A stretch of DNA of 64,000 nucleotides from Tricholoma matsutake (Eukaryota; Basidiomycota; Agaricomycetes; Agaricales; Tricholomataceae), in assembly GCA_026075535.2 (NCBI GenBank), contig AP026542.1, positions 12,796,287 through 12,860,286 on the forward strand. Direction: 5' to 3'. Numbering within the stretch: the stretch's first letter is position 1; every line of letters starts with the position of its first letter. Shown in pieces: positions 43,622 to 55,859 of this stretch. Below the pieces are notes generated by a model, which saw nothing but the letters and a program-made list of their open reading frames with translations, was not told the DNA's origin and made no database searches. A program made the position numbers and the translations under genes.

Positions 43622-46600
43622 TTGGGCTACGAATCCGACAGCTGCCCATCAGCGCAGTCGGTGTCTGACTCGGAAGATTCTGATGACGAGTCAGAATCGA
43701 GGAAGGTCTCGACCTTCAGAGAAAGACTAGGTGTCATGGTAGACAACCTATTCAAACCCAAGCCCAAGTTCAAGGGCCCCCTGATTTTGAGGAAGTCCTC
43801 AAAAAAGATAGCATGTCCTCCTCATACAGAGAAGAAAAACAGATGCATCGTTGTGAAGATGAAGCTTCACAACCTAGAAGCATATGTGCTCTTGGATTCA
43901 GGCTGTATGTCTGATTCAATGTCCCCAGAATTTGCGACTTCCATGAATTTGAAGGTCTATGAACTAGAGGAACTGGTGCCCTTACAACTGGGCACTGTTG
44001 GCAGTCATTCGAAGATCAACTTCAGACTGTTTACTGATTTTGGAATTGGCCAGGTGAATGGAAACCACTATTTCGACGTAGTTAACATCGACAGGTACAA
44101 CGCCATCCTGGGTACCATGTTCATGAGGAAACATGGTATAGTTCTGGATTTTGAACACGACAACATTTGCCTTAAGGGAAAGATCCTCGAGACAATTATC
44201 GAGGGCGAGAGCACATTCCGACAGGTGCATCGGTATGCAATCCGACCTCACCCTCCAAAGGGTGAGTGACTCGACAGCGGCCATGGTGCTGCTGTCAAGA
44301 AGAAAAAGGACCCAGACAAACCGGGTCCTAGCTCGACGTCCAAAGATGGAAGGCAGAAATGGAAGAGGTAGAGGACGAGGATTGACCCTGGCCCAGAGGA
44401 TTGAAACTTTCAGACCCTATTCTATTAGGGCCTGAAGAAGCAGGGGACCTTGCACCTGCTAGCGATGAAGAGAGGGACGATCCCGAGGAGATTGTCCAGG
44501 AATTCACTTGGGATAGGTATCCTGATGGACCAAGGGTTGAACCAATCGGCTTTGACGCCTCGATACCTGCCATCCTGCCACAGGAACAAGTGGACAATCT
44601 CAACGACGTCCTCTTTGCCATGTGTGAAGACTTGGCTGGAAAGGCAAGGGTGAAAGGACCCTTGACAAAAAAGGACATTCCACGTCTCAGAGATGAGTGG
44701 AAAACTTCCTGCCAGGACATCCTGAGCAGAGTGCCTGACACTCTCCCTCCATTAAGGGAGATAAACCACCACATCCCATTGGTGGATGAGCAGAAGAGAT
44801 ACAATTATCATCTCCCAAAGTGCCCTGACTCGATGAGGAAGCCCCTCGCTGAGAAAATCAGCAAGTACTGCAAGGCAGGATGGTGGTGTCCTGCCTGAGC
44901 GGAGCAGGCAGCCCCGATGCTTGTTGTTCCCAAGAAGAATGGCAAAATTCGCACCATGGTAAATGCCCAGAAGCAAAATGCAAACATGGTGAAAGATGTG
45001 ACACCATTTCCAGATCAAGACCTCATCTGCCTTGATGTGGCTTGAGCTAAATATCGCTTGAAGATAGACCTGTCGGATGCCTATGAGAAAGTCTGAGTGG
45101 AACCAGAGGACATCTGGAAAACTGCGTTCACCACAGTTCAGGGCATCTACAAAAGTCTTGTTATGCAACAAGGCAACTGCAATGCACCATCAACCTTTCA
45201 AAGGTTGATGAATATGATATTCCAAGACTACATTGGAGTATTCATCCATGCATACTTGGACGACATCTTCGTGTTCAGCGACAGCATAGAGGAACACCAG
45301 ACTCATCTGGAGCTCATGCTAAACAAGCTGCACAAACACTTGCTCTACCTTTGCACTGATAAGTGCGAACTATATGCTGAGAAGGTGGAATGCCTCCGCC
45401 ATATGATTGACAAGCATGGGCTTCACGCTGATAGCAACAAGATGGCCCATATATGAGAGTGGAAGACACCTCATAATTATCTTGAAGTGCAGCGCTTCCT
45501 GGGACTCATGCAATATCTGGCACATTTTCTGCCAGATATCAGTGCATACACTAGTCCGCTCTCGGCAATGACTAGGAACGGACAGGCCTTGCTGTGGCAT
45601 CCGTTGCACGATCACTGTTTCCAGATGATCAAGGATATCTGCTGCATGACACCCATGCTGAAACCGATTGAACCAGAGTCATCTGAGCCGATCTGGGTGA
45701 TCTGCGACACTTCAGTCTTTGGGATTGGAGTGATGTACAGACAGGGCCCCAAGTGGCAGAATTGCCACCCTGTGGGTTTCCTGTCCAAGAAGTTTTCCAA
45801 CACTCAAAGGAACTACCATACCTTTGAGCATGAAACCATCGCCATACTAGAGGCCCTCCTCAAATGGGAGGACAAGCTGATCGGTAGACACATTCACATC
45901 CTTACTGATCACCAGGTGTTGGAATTCTTCCAGATGCAATGCCAGCTGTCGGCAAGGCAGACGTGATGGATGGAATATCTATTGCATTTCGACTTTGATA
46001 TTTGATATATCAAAGGAAAATTGAATAAAGTAGCGGACGCTCTGTCCCGCTACTACCAGTTTGACTCTTGGGAGGATGCCTTGCTGGTCCAGCACTACGT
46101 CTTCGCAGACGTAAGATTGGATCCCAACCACGAGGACCTCCCATGGGATCAGCTCCTCAAGATCAAGAATCAAACAATCGAAACTTGTTCTGCAGCTGCA
46201 CAGCAGAAACGAGTAGGGGAACAGCTGAAAGCTCTTCGAGAACTAATCAAAGAGCAGGAGACGATCGCAGCCAACATGCTGCAGCATCCAGAGATAATGA
46301 AGAGGAGGCTTCTGCTCAGGATAATCCTGGGAACGACCCCACGATCTTTGAGTCTCAGGCTAAGGGGCCTGATCTTCATGTCCATATGTCAGAGCAGGAA
46401 CCTCTGAACGATGATATCCAGAAAGGATACGTCAATGACAAGCTGTTCCAGAAGATCCTCGAGAAGCTCGAGGATCACCCCAGATTCCAAATCCAGGACA
46501 ACTTCATTTGGATGAAGAACAGAGGCGGCGAGGACGTGCTCTGCATTCCCACCTCAACATCCAAAAGTATGACCTTGCATGGTCATATCCTAGAACAAGC

Positions 46601-47908
46601 CCACTCGATCATGGGGCATTTCGGTCCACTGAAGACGTCGGAGTATATCTGACATTGTATTGGTGGCCTCAAATTCAGTACAAAGTCAAGAGGTACTGCG
46701 ACTCCTGCAAGCACTGTATTCAATCGAAAGGCGAATACAGACCACCCAGGGGCAAATTGCACTCCCTGCCCACTCCCATGAGACCATGGGAGTCCATCGG
46801 CATAGACTTTATTGGACCCTTCCCAGAGTCCAATGGTTTTGATCACCTTTGGGTAATCATCTGCCGCCTGTTGTCTATGGTCCACCTGGTTCCGGTGAAC
46901 ACGACAACTACAGCCTCCCAGCTGTCTTCAATATTTGTGTAGGAGATTGCGTGTTTACACAGACTCCCAAGCTCGATCATGTGTGATCGAGACTCCAAGT
47001 TCACATCCAAATGGTGGCATGAAATACACAGAATCTTGAATGTCAAGATTCTGATGTCCACCTTGTTCCACCCTCAAATGGATGGAATTGCTGAATGCGT
47101 GAATTGGTCGATCACTCAGATTCTCCAAGTGTTCATAGCATCCAATCAGAAAGATTGGGTGAAGTTGCTCACACTGGTAGAGTTTGCTATTAACTCTACG
47201 ATCAATAGAGCAATGGGGATGGCTGTATTCGAGATTAACTATGGATTCATGCCTCATATGATGCATGAATTACCGGTAATCAAGCGCGTCCCTCCAGAGG
47301 TGCACACATTTGCCATGAATGCACTGCACAGTATGGCGGTTGCGCACGACAGTATCATCGCTGAAAGGGTATTTCAGCGTCACCACACCAATAAGCATTG
47401 GCATGGTGAACCAGACATTAGACAGGGAGAACTTGTGTACCAGTCTACAAAGAACCTGCCGATGCCCAAAGGCTGTGCCAGCAAACTTCTTCCCAAGTAC
47501 ATAGGTCCTTACAAGGTCCTACGTGCATGCCCCGAGAACTCCAATTACAAATTGGAGCTACCAGCCAAACTGAAATGCTGGCGATTGCACCAGCATTTCC
47601 ATGTGAGCCTGTTACAGCCTCACCAGGCCAACGATGATGCTCTGTTTCCCAACAGGCGTTATCCTGACCCATATGACTTTGGCGCCCCAGATGAAACTGA
47701 ATGGTTCATTGAGGAGATCATGGCCCATAGATGGAAGGGCTGTAATATTGAGTTCGAAGTCAAGTGGAGTCTAGGCGACACCCCTTGGGAACCTCTGTCT
47801 AACTGCAACAAGCTTGCAGCTATGGATGCATACCTGGCCCTCATGGGGGCCAGGGAATGGCAACATCTGTCAAGACACACAGTGGGTACTGCACGTCGTC
47901 GAAGATAG
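43622..47908 (+). pseudogene. pol: Pol of gypsy-3 (protease-RT-RNase H-integrase-chromodomain), decayed
   Basis: Protease with VLLDSGCMSDSM (about 43890). RT with PMLVVPKKNGKIRTM, RLKIDLSDAYE and YLDD at 45253-45264. RNase H (WVICDTSVFGIGVM, FEHETIAILEAL, KVADALSRYY). Integrase zinc region (HGHILEQAHSIMGHFG, CDSCKHC), DDE core (GIDFIGPFPES, IMCDRDSKFTSKWW, HPQMDGIAECVNW) and a chromodomain (EWFIEEIMAHRWKG, FEVKWSLGDTPWEPLSN, 47700-47850). In-frame TGAs occur after WWCPA, CLDVA, YEKV, MAHI, SARQT, FDFDI and TSEYI, plus one TAG after SSIFV. Changes such as IAECVNW against the usual TERVNR are Arg losses at CpG codons. Two frame changes lie between 46400 and 46680. Confidence 0.9.
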
Positions 47909-47987
47909 AAACCTAACTTAGAAGTTTCTACGTCATGTCGGACATGTGATGTGTGCGACTCCGAATTGAAACTCCGCCACTATACAG

Positions 47988-50322
47988 TTGAAACAGTGGA
48001 GCCCAAATTTTTTTCCTCATTGCTTGGTAACAACAATGGTGACCCCGCAAGATGATGATGACCCCATGGGGGACAATAGACACGACCAACCACAAGAAAA
48101 ATGTGAGACTGAGCCCCTGGCTCAGTCTCGAAGGGGGAAGGAGAAGAGGAGAAGGCCCGAGCCACCCAGCTCAAGCAAAGAGGAACACAAAGAATGGAGT
48201 CATTCACCATCCCCTGGTGAACTAGAGGAACAGAGCCATGCCAACCATCACGCAGCTCAGGAATCTCACCAGAGACGAGATGGTGTGGGCACGAGCTCCA
48301 GCAGCCCAGAGTCTTGGGGAGTGGACGGGCAAGGGAACCTCGTCCATAGGAACTCTTGCAAGATATGCAAGGAATATGTTCTGCATGTGTACAACCACAC
48401 GTTTGACCGGGATATTGGATATCTCGATGCAAAGGAGCGTTGAGACTTGGACATTGTGGCTGGAGAAATCTCCAGAGCCAATCATTGTTACAATCAGTAC
48501 AAGGATGATATCGACAAGCTCAGGGGCCAGATAAGGCACCTGCAGCTCCAGTTAGACGATCGAGACAACAGTCATCAATACAAGAAAGCGCAGATGCATG
48601 AGTCATCCCATTCCCCTGAGAGACCTCAGGGAAATAACTATGCCAGTGCAGCTGCCCAGCCAGCACCTTACAACCACGCTCCTGCAGCCGCCCAGCCTGT
48701 AGCTCCACCCCCTGCACCTTGCCACGTCGATTCTAGCGGGGACATTGTCATGAAAGAGGCTTACCCACCTCTTCCCAAACTACCACCACTGAAGTACCAG
48801 GCTTCGGTACCAGGACCTCCCAGGTCAGCAAACTGGACCCCTGCGCCTCTGCCGCCAGGGTCGATCCCCTCTGCCATCCCTCAGAATGCTGAGGAATTTG
48901 ATACCTGGGCTCGGTCAGCGCACATTGCCAGCAACTACCAGATTTTGCAATGAGTGCATGAGTATGTGCAATATGTCAACGAGACCGCACCAGGGGCTAG
49001 AAGCCCACTGATGAACCATGTCCTTACCAGCTGGAGACTCCCCAGCTGGCTTCCCAAAGACCAACAGTCAGCGCAAGGAATACGCCAACTCAAGGATCCC
49101 AATCGCCTGGAACAACCAGGCCTCACTGACACCCCTGAACATTGGGCGCAGTTCATGCACCAACACCTGTACCAGTGGCAGACCTCGCCTGGTACCATGT
49201 TGGACCATCAGCGGGTCTCCCTTCCCCATGTCAGGGGACAACTCCTGACACATCAGCAAGTTCCCTCTGGGCTCACCCAGAGGCAAAAGTTCGGACTTTA
49301 CATCAGATTGATGGAGGTCTTTTCCTTGCCTGGCCTGTACCGCCAGATGCATGAGAGACATGGGCTCCTTGTGCTAGAGACATGTTGTTGACAACCCATG
49401 TTGAACCTCTCAGACAACACCACCGTTGAGGAAGTCACAATGCACCTCGCAGATATGGGAGTCTCAGACCAAGAGGTCCGAGAAGCACACCACTACACTG
49501 TTGGCTGGCTCACAGTGATGGCAGACTCCACCTCCCCATGGCCAGAGGAGCCTGCTGCCATCTCAGACATCTTGAATCGTCTGAGGCAATCGCCTAACAA
49601 CATCCCAGGGGATGCTCCCCTGATGACCGAACCCCGCTGGTGGATCCCCACTGCCAGAGATGTCACCCTCTGTGTACCCTGCCAGAGGAGGAATCGCGAC
49701 TCTACCGCCCCCAGGAGGGGAGCGGCCCCCATCCGTCCAGCGAGACCCCTTGCTGAAGGTGCCAGCTCCTACCTGATCTCTCCTGGGTACCTCAGAGAAT
49801 TGTTGGAATCAATGCATGCAGGTCCTTCCCACATGGACACCCAAATACCAGCTGTGGCCAGTCTGTCGACCACAGCTCCGACTTCTGAACCTCTGCAAGG
49901 GAACCCACCCCTTGAGACCAACCCAACGGGTGGATGGGAAGGTTTCCCATTCACCATCAAAGCATCTTGGGCCCAAAAGAAGGCCATTAAAATCCAACGT
50001 CGGGTCGCATCAGGCATTCCTCCGAGAGGGTTTGGAGGAGCTGCATCTGACAATCGTTTCTGAACCTTCATGCAAAACCACGCAATGGAAAAGAGGAGGC
50101 AAAGAAAGTGAGTGCACAGACTCCATCTCCAAATCTGACGACGACCACCCCATTGCAGAAGCTGACCGCTGCAACACTGGTCCCCTAGAAGGGGATCAGT
50201 CAGTCAGAGCCTCGGCACTGGGTAACCCCTCAGAGACTCCTATCTCCCAAGTCCCCTTGCTGCCATTGGACAATGAGACAGCCCCTCTTCCTGCCATGCT
50301 GGTCATTCCTGAGTACGAATAG
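47988..50322 (+). pseudogene. Third ORF of gypsy-3, 3' of the chromodomain (env position)
   Basis: One frame from 47988 to 50063 (about 690 codons) contains three internal TGA codons (near 48441, 48951 and 49389) and then seems to continue after a frame change near 50070 to a TAG near 50320. The N-terminus is charged and Ser-rich (KEKRRRPEPPSSSKEEHKEW). A short cysteine motif HRNSCKICKEYVLHVYNH precedes a coiled coil (YKDDIDKLRGQIRHLQLQLD), then an Ala/Pro-rich linker (APYNHAPAAAQPVAPPPAP). A folded-looking part follows (EEFDTWARSAHIASNY; LTQRQKFGLYIRLMEVF), and later KASWAQKKAIKIQRRVASG. No signal peptide or transmembrane segment is visible, so it does not look like an envelope protein. Function unknown. 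Confidence 0.7.
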
Positions 50323-50483
50323 CCCATCTCCCTTCCTCTGGATGATGCACCTATGTTGCTAGACAGTGACATAGCTGGTCCCCTGTTGAACCTCGACAAG
50401 TGAACTGATCTAGATGATCCAACAACCAGTTGGATTGTCTTGTTTTTCTTCAACAAAAAATGCTTCTCTGTTGGATGGAGCCT

Positions 50484-50494
50484 AAGGGGGAGGG
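50484..50494 (+). other. Polypurine tract of gypsy-3
   Basis: AAGGGGGAGGG stands directly before the TGTGGTG start of the 3' LTR. Confidence 0.85.
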
Positions 50495-50695
50495 TGTGGT
50501 GATCTGGGGCAATGCCCCAATGTATATAGTTGTTTGATCTACATGTTCTTGCCTTTGACTCGTGCCTACATAAGCGCGAGTCCTACTACCTATCTAAGAT
50601 CTTTTTACTACCATCATAGACACTTACACAATACCAGTTATTCATGTTTAGTGTCGTGTGACCCTTAAGTAAAGGGACCCCCCTGACTCACAACA
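50495..50695 (+). repeat. 3' LTR of gypsy-3 (201 bp)
   Basis: Near-identical copy of 40933-41134, followed by the target duplication CTCAG (50696-50700). Confidence 0.94.
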
Positions 50696-50990
50696 CTCAG
50701 TGTTTGCACGCATGAGCAAGAGCCAAACAACTGTTTATTCACCTATACACAAAGTAAGTTAACTAGGTGAGATCATAGTAAGTAACGACAGTAGTAAGTA
50801 AGTAGGGGATATTTACCTCAGTGTTTGCATGCATGAGCGAGAGCCAAACAACTGAGGTTGTGGCAGGAAATCCAGTAGATAAGCTACAATGTACCAAATA
50901 ATACAATCTATCAAACACATACAGTGTATTGAATGATATGGGTTTGGTGGACACCATTGAATGCTCTCATAGTATGTATAACATGGGGGA
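50696..50990. repeat. Tandem duplication of the gypsy-3 target plus a dispersed 60-bp motif
   Basis: CTCAGTGTTTGCACGCATGA...CAAACAACTG at 50696-50732 recurs at 50817-50853 with two changes, a 121-bp spaced direct repeat. From about 50880 on comes a copy of the dispersed block (GAATGATATGGGTTTGGTGG, ACACCATTGAATGCTCTCAT) shared with 14900-15870 (inverted) and 60970-61500 (same strand). Confidence 0.75.
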
Positions 50991-51953
50991 CTTATTGCTA
51001 AAATTGTGCTCTGAGTCAGAATTGGCACCGGCATTATTGGCATCCACATTGGATTCACCCCGAGGTCCAGTAGAATCTGTCTCTGATGATGAGAGAAAAA
51101 CATCTGCCACATCAGACACGGTGGCAAAAGCTGATAGGGGATTTGAGGGTGGAGATGAAGAGGTAGAATCATTGAGGTAGAAGTCAGTGGCATCAATGCC
51201 AGTTGGGGAACCTATAGAGGCAGATGATGAATCAGAACCATATGCCATGGCTGCCTGAAGGGTGGTATCCTGATCAGCATCATTTGCTACATCATCTTCA
51301 CCTTGCCAAACCATGAGTGCCTTGGCATCAGCAGCAGCAGCAGTGATGGGATCGGTAGTGGGAATGGGGACGGAATCGGAATTGGCAGCGGCAGTGGAGA
51401 GAGGATCAGCATTGGCAATGGGGACTGAAGCAATGGGAGTGGGGACAGGAACAACAGGAGCAGTCCCAGCATTGGACACATCGGATTTAGCACCTGAAAA
51501 ATGTAGGCCAGCATTGTGACCAGTAACTGTGGGTGGTCGACTGTAGACAGAGACAACTGTTGGGAGACTTGGTGTGTCTGACCACTCCTTCTTTTGCTGT
51601 GCGCCATCAGGTAGAGACCCTGCATACCCAGAATGCTGTACCTTTCCCTTGCCATTGGTTGCCTGATTGATTGCTAAAACCTCATTCTCTGTAATATCAA
51701 TGCCCCAGGTCCACTGGTAGGAGGTTGGGGGAAGGGCCTTCAGGTGCTCAAGTTCAGCCTGTGCATGTGCAGATACCAGTTCCGATTGTCTTCTTATAGC
51801 CAACCGTCTCCCAGTGTGTCCACAGTTGTTTTTTGATGCCGATGCTGCTGCCGCTGCTATTGTTAACTTACATGGTTCAGACTGAAGCTCCTTGAGCAGG
51901 GCTAGCTCATGAAGCTGTTGGAACCCTGCTGCTTGCCTGACATTCACATTCAT
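50967..51953 (-). CDS. Hypothetical protein, low-complexity Ala/Ser/Asp-rich, next to KDZ-C
   Basis: An ATG-started open frame of 328 residues (MNVNVRQAAGFQQLHELALL). The N-terminal 100 residues look helical and have a basic patch (GHTGRRLAIRRQSE) and TWGIDITENEVLAIN. The rest is Ala/Thr/Val/Pro- and acidic-rich (ADPLSTAAANSDSVPIPTTD) and resembles translated repeat DNA. It lies downstream of, and on the same strand as, the KDZ transposase. I do not recognise the family. It could be an accessory gene of that transposon or a chance frame over repeats. Confidence 0.4.
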   Translation of the reverse strand: MNVNVRQAAGFQQLHELALLKELQSEPCKLTIAAAAASASKNNCGHTGRRLAIRRQSELVSAHAQAELEHLKALPPTSYQWTWGIDITENEVLAINQATNGKGKVQHSGYAGSLPDGAQQKKEWSDTPSLPTVVSVYSRPPTVTGHNAGLHFSGAKSDVSNAGTAPVVPVPTPIASVPIANADPLSTAAANSDSVPIPTTDPITAAAADAKALMVWQGEDDVANDADQDTTLQAAMAYGSDSSSASIGSPTGIDATDFYLNDSTSSSPPSNPLSAFATVSDVADVFLSSSETDSTGPRGESNVDANNAGANSDSEHNFSNKSPMLYIL

Positions 51954-52415
51954 TGCAGCTCACTGGCAACACCATCATCCAATGAGGCCAAGAGAGCCAG
52001 ATGGAAACCAAGGGGTAGGTGGTCCAAATTCACATTGGTGAGACTGTCTGCCAAGGACCAAAGAAGGATTGGCACATCCATCATAAGGCCGATGGAGGTG
52101 CTGATGCCAATGCAAGACATGACATACCTCTGTCATACTTGTCAGTGATGTATACTTACTTCCTTTAGGAAAGATCTCAACATACAAGCTCAGCATAGAG
52201 AATTTTTTGCATCCAACATTGTTTTACAAAGTTTGCCTGGTCTAACTCCAACAAAACTCGATGGAGTTGGGACTCCGCATACCAAATGATCTCTTGTGTC
52301 CGCATTTGGAGTTGCCCTTTCAGGCCCAATTGCAAAGAAAAAGGGTTGAAGATTGAGAGACTTTTGTTCGACATGCTCGTGGTTGGTGATCAAGATAATT
52401 GTGTTTACATCATGT

Positions 52416-55400
52416 TTACATAATACATGTGGCCCTTTTCAGCCACAGAGGGGAGATATAATCAGCATTTGTTGATCTAAATGCATTGTCAGCCCTCAAT
52501 GCTAATTCATACCATGAAGTGTGCTGGCAATTGGCATAGGCTAGCGGATCAGGAAGGGTATTCTTGGACTGTGAGGCTGACTCCCACCATTGGCTGTGAT
52601 AGATGAAATACCACACAGTCCACTGCATTTCATATGTGACCAGTAGAAATTCCTCCCTCCATCGATTTCTCTGAGCCCATGAATGAAACCAATGTACTTG
52701 CCTGACTATGAAAATTGTTAGTACAATGAATATGGATGGCTACAAAATATATTTACATTCCTAGAATTGGCTGGCATCAGCATCAGCATCAGCCATGAGA
52801 CCAGTATGAATGTGGGAATTATGCCAAATCCAGGACAGATGAACAGAGGTGGAACCAGGTACATTCGGATTCAAAATAGCTGTGCTGGCATTGAGGTCAT
52901 CCTTGGTTAACTGCTGAAACATACTCAATGTGTCATCATCACAAACCAGTGCCAGCATTTGGCTACGGCGATGGTTATACATTCAGACATGCAAGCTAAT
53001 TTGGTTAACCAACTCATGGACAACAGCTCATGACTGGGTGCAAACTCCCTTTCACAGCGCCACTCGAATGATGTGTGAATATCTGTTGGCAACGAGCTCC
53101 TGCAGCTGGTGCAGCAGTCAGCTTCCCTGGATCTTGTGGAGGTTAATCTCTACATCTGCAAGATTGCCATTAGAGGGGAGGTATACTTGTTGCTCCTCAA
53201 CTGGAATAGCATGTGTGTGGGCTGGGAGATCTGACAGGCCCAATGCCACAGCACTGTCATCATCCAGGTCACCAGGGGTATCAAATTTGCCTTCATTATC
53301 ATGGATGATCCATGAGGGAGCAATGTTATGATCAGCAATGTTGGCAGCATTTTGTAACTGCATTAAGGTTACCATGTGAGATGTGAGAGCTTCTCTCTCC
53401 TGTTCAACAGCTTGCATGTCAGAAATGTGAGGTGATTTACCAAGTTGATGGACTTTGTCTCGTAATTCAATCCTGGTGACAATCAATGATGGGTTGTGAT
53501 GGGTGGTAGGCAGTACAACTCACTGCATTTGTTCAAAAAGAATAGCAAAATCAATCCACTCCTTGACCATGGATTGAACCAGTGCCAATGCCGAAGTTAA
53601 GGCCGATCCCACTCCCGCTGCCAATCCCATCCCCGCTGCCAATCCTGTCTCTGCTGCCAATGCCATTTCTGATATGTGAGTGGCATACATATCCATTACC
53701 CTGATATCTGTGAGCCTTAGGGATTCTGCTGCCCTCACTTCATCCTCCCATCATTCAATTGCCAGTTGGCCAAATTCTGCTGTTAGTTCACCATGGTATT
53801 GGCTGAGTTGTGTAGAGTTCTCAAGGGCTTCCTGAGATTTTGAGCAGAGTGTGACTGTCATGCCAAGCATTTTCTTGTGATTTGAATCGGTAGCATGATC
53901 ATCAAGCATTTCTGCCTGATGTGGCAAGGTCGCTGTTCTGACTGTTGGGGAAATGGAATTCAGTGATGCCCACAGAGACTCAAGTATGTCTCCTGCTACA
54001 ATGCCGGACCCTGGAATGAAAGATGGAGCATAACAAAAAAAGCATTCATCCTTGTGGCCATGAACATGCAAAAGCCCAATGGCCTGGTCAATGGTCAAGC
54101 CAGCCAGAAGATGGGCACCAATACGTTCCCGAAGGTGGATAATGTACTGGCAGACAGTGTCATAAATGAGCATGACTCCCTGTTGAGGGTCAACTCTGGT
54201 GGTCTTCAGCACTTGAAGGAAAGCAAAGTTGACATTCTTTTGCTGTTCTCCACAAAACAGGTCTACCAATGCATTGGGCACATAACATCCATGCCGTGCA
54301 CACACAATGGCTGCTACTCCAGTCCTGTCACATGCCTTCAATGCCAGAAAAACATTCACAATGGCTAGGAATTTGTTTTTGCAAGGAGCCTTCTGGAAAC
54401 CCAAATACAAATCAGACTGGCTTTGGGGATGAACAGCATTGGCCACCACCAAGGGAAGGTACCTACCATTAATTGTTCTATGGTGGCTTGGAGAAACAGC
54501 TCATATTCAGCCCAATTTGGGGCCATCCCACCTCCATCCTGAATATGTGTTTAAAAACAAATCTGAAATCCATAGTATCATTTTAGATGCCACTTCACCA
54601 AGGTATTTTGACACCCACTGGTTCACATTGTCCTTCCAATTTTCCAGTATATTAATGCCTACTTGAGGACAGGCCAGACAGAAATTGGCAAGTGATCCTA
54701 GTTCAGGATTCAAAGGATGTCTTTGATTGTGTCCATACCCTGCCCACTTCAATCTTTTCATCCAATGCCATAAGCAGGACATGTGCTAAAGCTCATGGTA
54801 GAGATTGACCACTTCAGCAGGCCTCATCGGCAATGTTACATGCTGAATCAGCTGGTAAAACTGATAGGCTGATGCCTTTAATTCCAGATTACAGAGCCAA
54901 AAATGGTCTAGGACCTGAATGGTGAACAGAGTACATATGTTGGTGAAGTTTGTGGGTAGTAAGTTACTGGTTACCAGGTCCAAGGGAATTTTGTGTCCCC
55001 CCTGACACTGGCAGGTAACCATCACTAAGTGATGTATTCCATTTGTATGGACCACACAAATATAACTGTTGTTCAAGGCATCAGCAGTTGGGACAACATT
55101 GGCAGTTGGGATGGCATTGGCAGTTGGGACGGCATTGGCAGTTGGGATGGCATTGGCAGTTGGGATGGCATTGGCAGTTGGGACGGCATTGGCAGTTTGA
55201 TTAGGATTAGGCAAATATGGTTGAAACCCATGGATGTCGTCATCGGCATGCTCAACTTCAGATTTGTCATTGCCATCAAAGAAGTCTTGGAAACTGTTCT
55301 CAACATCAATATTCCCCTTCCCTTGATGCCAAAGGGCATCAAGGTGATTAAAAAATGCTGAGTCAACCCCAGTTTCATCTTCAGCCCAGTCATTGGCCTG

Positions 55401-55550
55401 AGACTCATTATATGTGTCTGAGGTTGAGTCAGGTGAAGAGGGCCAATGCCAGTGCCAGTGCCGGTGCCATTGCTGATCGTTTGCCTGCCAATTGGCTGAC
55501 TCTTGCTCTGCTTTATCCTTCACATCTTCAAATGTCTCCAGATATTTCAT
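52416..55550 (-). pseudogene. KDZ transposase (KDZ-C), CxC2-like zinc cluster and DDE core, decayed
   Basis: Starts at ATG 55550 (MKYLETFEDVKDKAEQES). Order: an acidic linker with an 18-bp minisatellite; a CxC2-like cluster (HTNGIHHLVMVTCQCQGGH, about 55040); VLDHFWLCNLELKASAYQFY (54910-54850); and a second Cys/His region (LANFCLACPQVGINILENW, 54690-54640). The catalytic core has CARHGCYVPNALVDLFCGE, MLIYDTVCQY, IGLLHVHGHKDECF and GDILESLWASLN (54290-53950). The C-terminus includes YEMQWTVWYF-like WTVWYFIYHSQWW, ending at 52416. Asp, His and Glu positions of the DDE core look intact. A TAG follows LYHEL (about 54786), and there are further frame breaks near 54500 and 53740-52990, some of which may be introns. 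Confidence 0.82.
55083..55197 (-). repeat. 18-bp coding minisatellite in KDZ-C
   Basis: About 6.3 copies of GGCAGTTGGGAYGGCATT. On the minus strand each unit encodes the hexapeptide TANAIP or TANAVP. Because the unit is a multiple of three, copy-number change keeps the transposase frame. It lies between the acidic N-terminal region and the CxC2-like zinc cluster. Confidence 0.95.
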
Positions 55551-55859
55551 TCAGAAGTTCAGAGCGCTGCAAATTGGCTGATCCATCTGGTGCTGGACTA
55601 AAATGTATGTGCCAACCTCCCATAGCTCAGCCTGGCAGAAGTGCATGCCGGTCCAGCATTCAATGTGATGGAAGTTCTTTGATCTTCTCTTTCGCTTGTA
55701 AGGAACTCTTGTTAGGCTCATGATGATTTGAGATGAGTCACAATGACACCCATTTATTGATGGGGCTATTGTACTATTGACCTCGTGTGATCCTCGTGTT
55801 GATGATATGTTTTATGTCAATGACAAGAATGATTCTTTCCTTCACATCAGTCCCCCCCA

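Larger units (their letters stand above)
40933..50695 (+). mobile_element. Complete Ty3/gypsy chromovirus with an extra 3' ORF (gypsy-3)
   Basis: 9,763 bp. LTRs at 40933-41134 and 50495-50695 (TGTGGTGATC...TCACAACA) and a perfect 5-bp duplication CTCAG (40928-40932 and 50696-50700). A polypurine tract lies at 50484-50494. Order: gag, protease, RT, RNase H, integrase, chromodomain, then ORF3 (47988-50322). The two LTRs differ at about ten positions by eye, and the coding region carries many TGA stops, so the copy is old. I see no TGG-type primer-binding site directly after the 5' LTR (it reads CTTTTTTAAACAATC). Confidence 0.93.

Noticed and set aside
41800..50063. TGA read as sense (recoding) in gypsy-3, because nearly all its stops are TGA
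   Set aside because: The stops fall at expected Arg or Trp codons together with Arg missense changes, and the intact host gene and pol use TGA as a terminator. Mutational decay is simpler.
47988..50322. Envelope gene in gypsy-3
   Set aside because: Only its position fits. No signal peptide, fusion-type segment or membrane anchor is visible.
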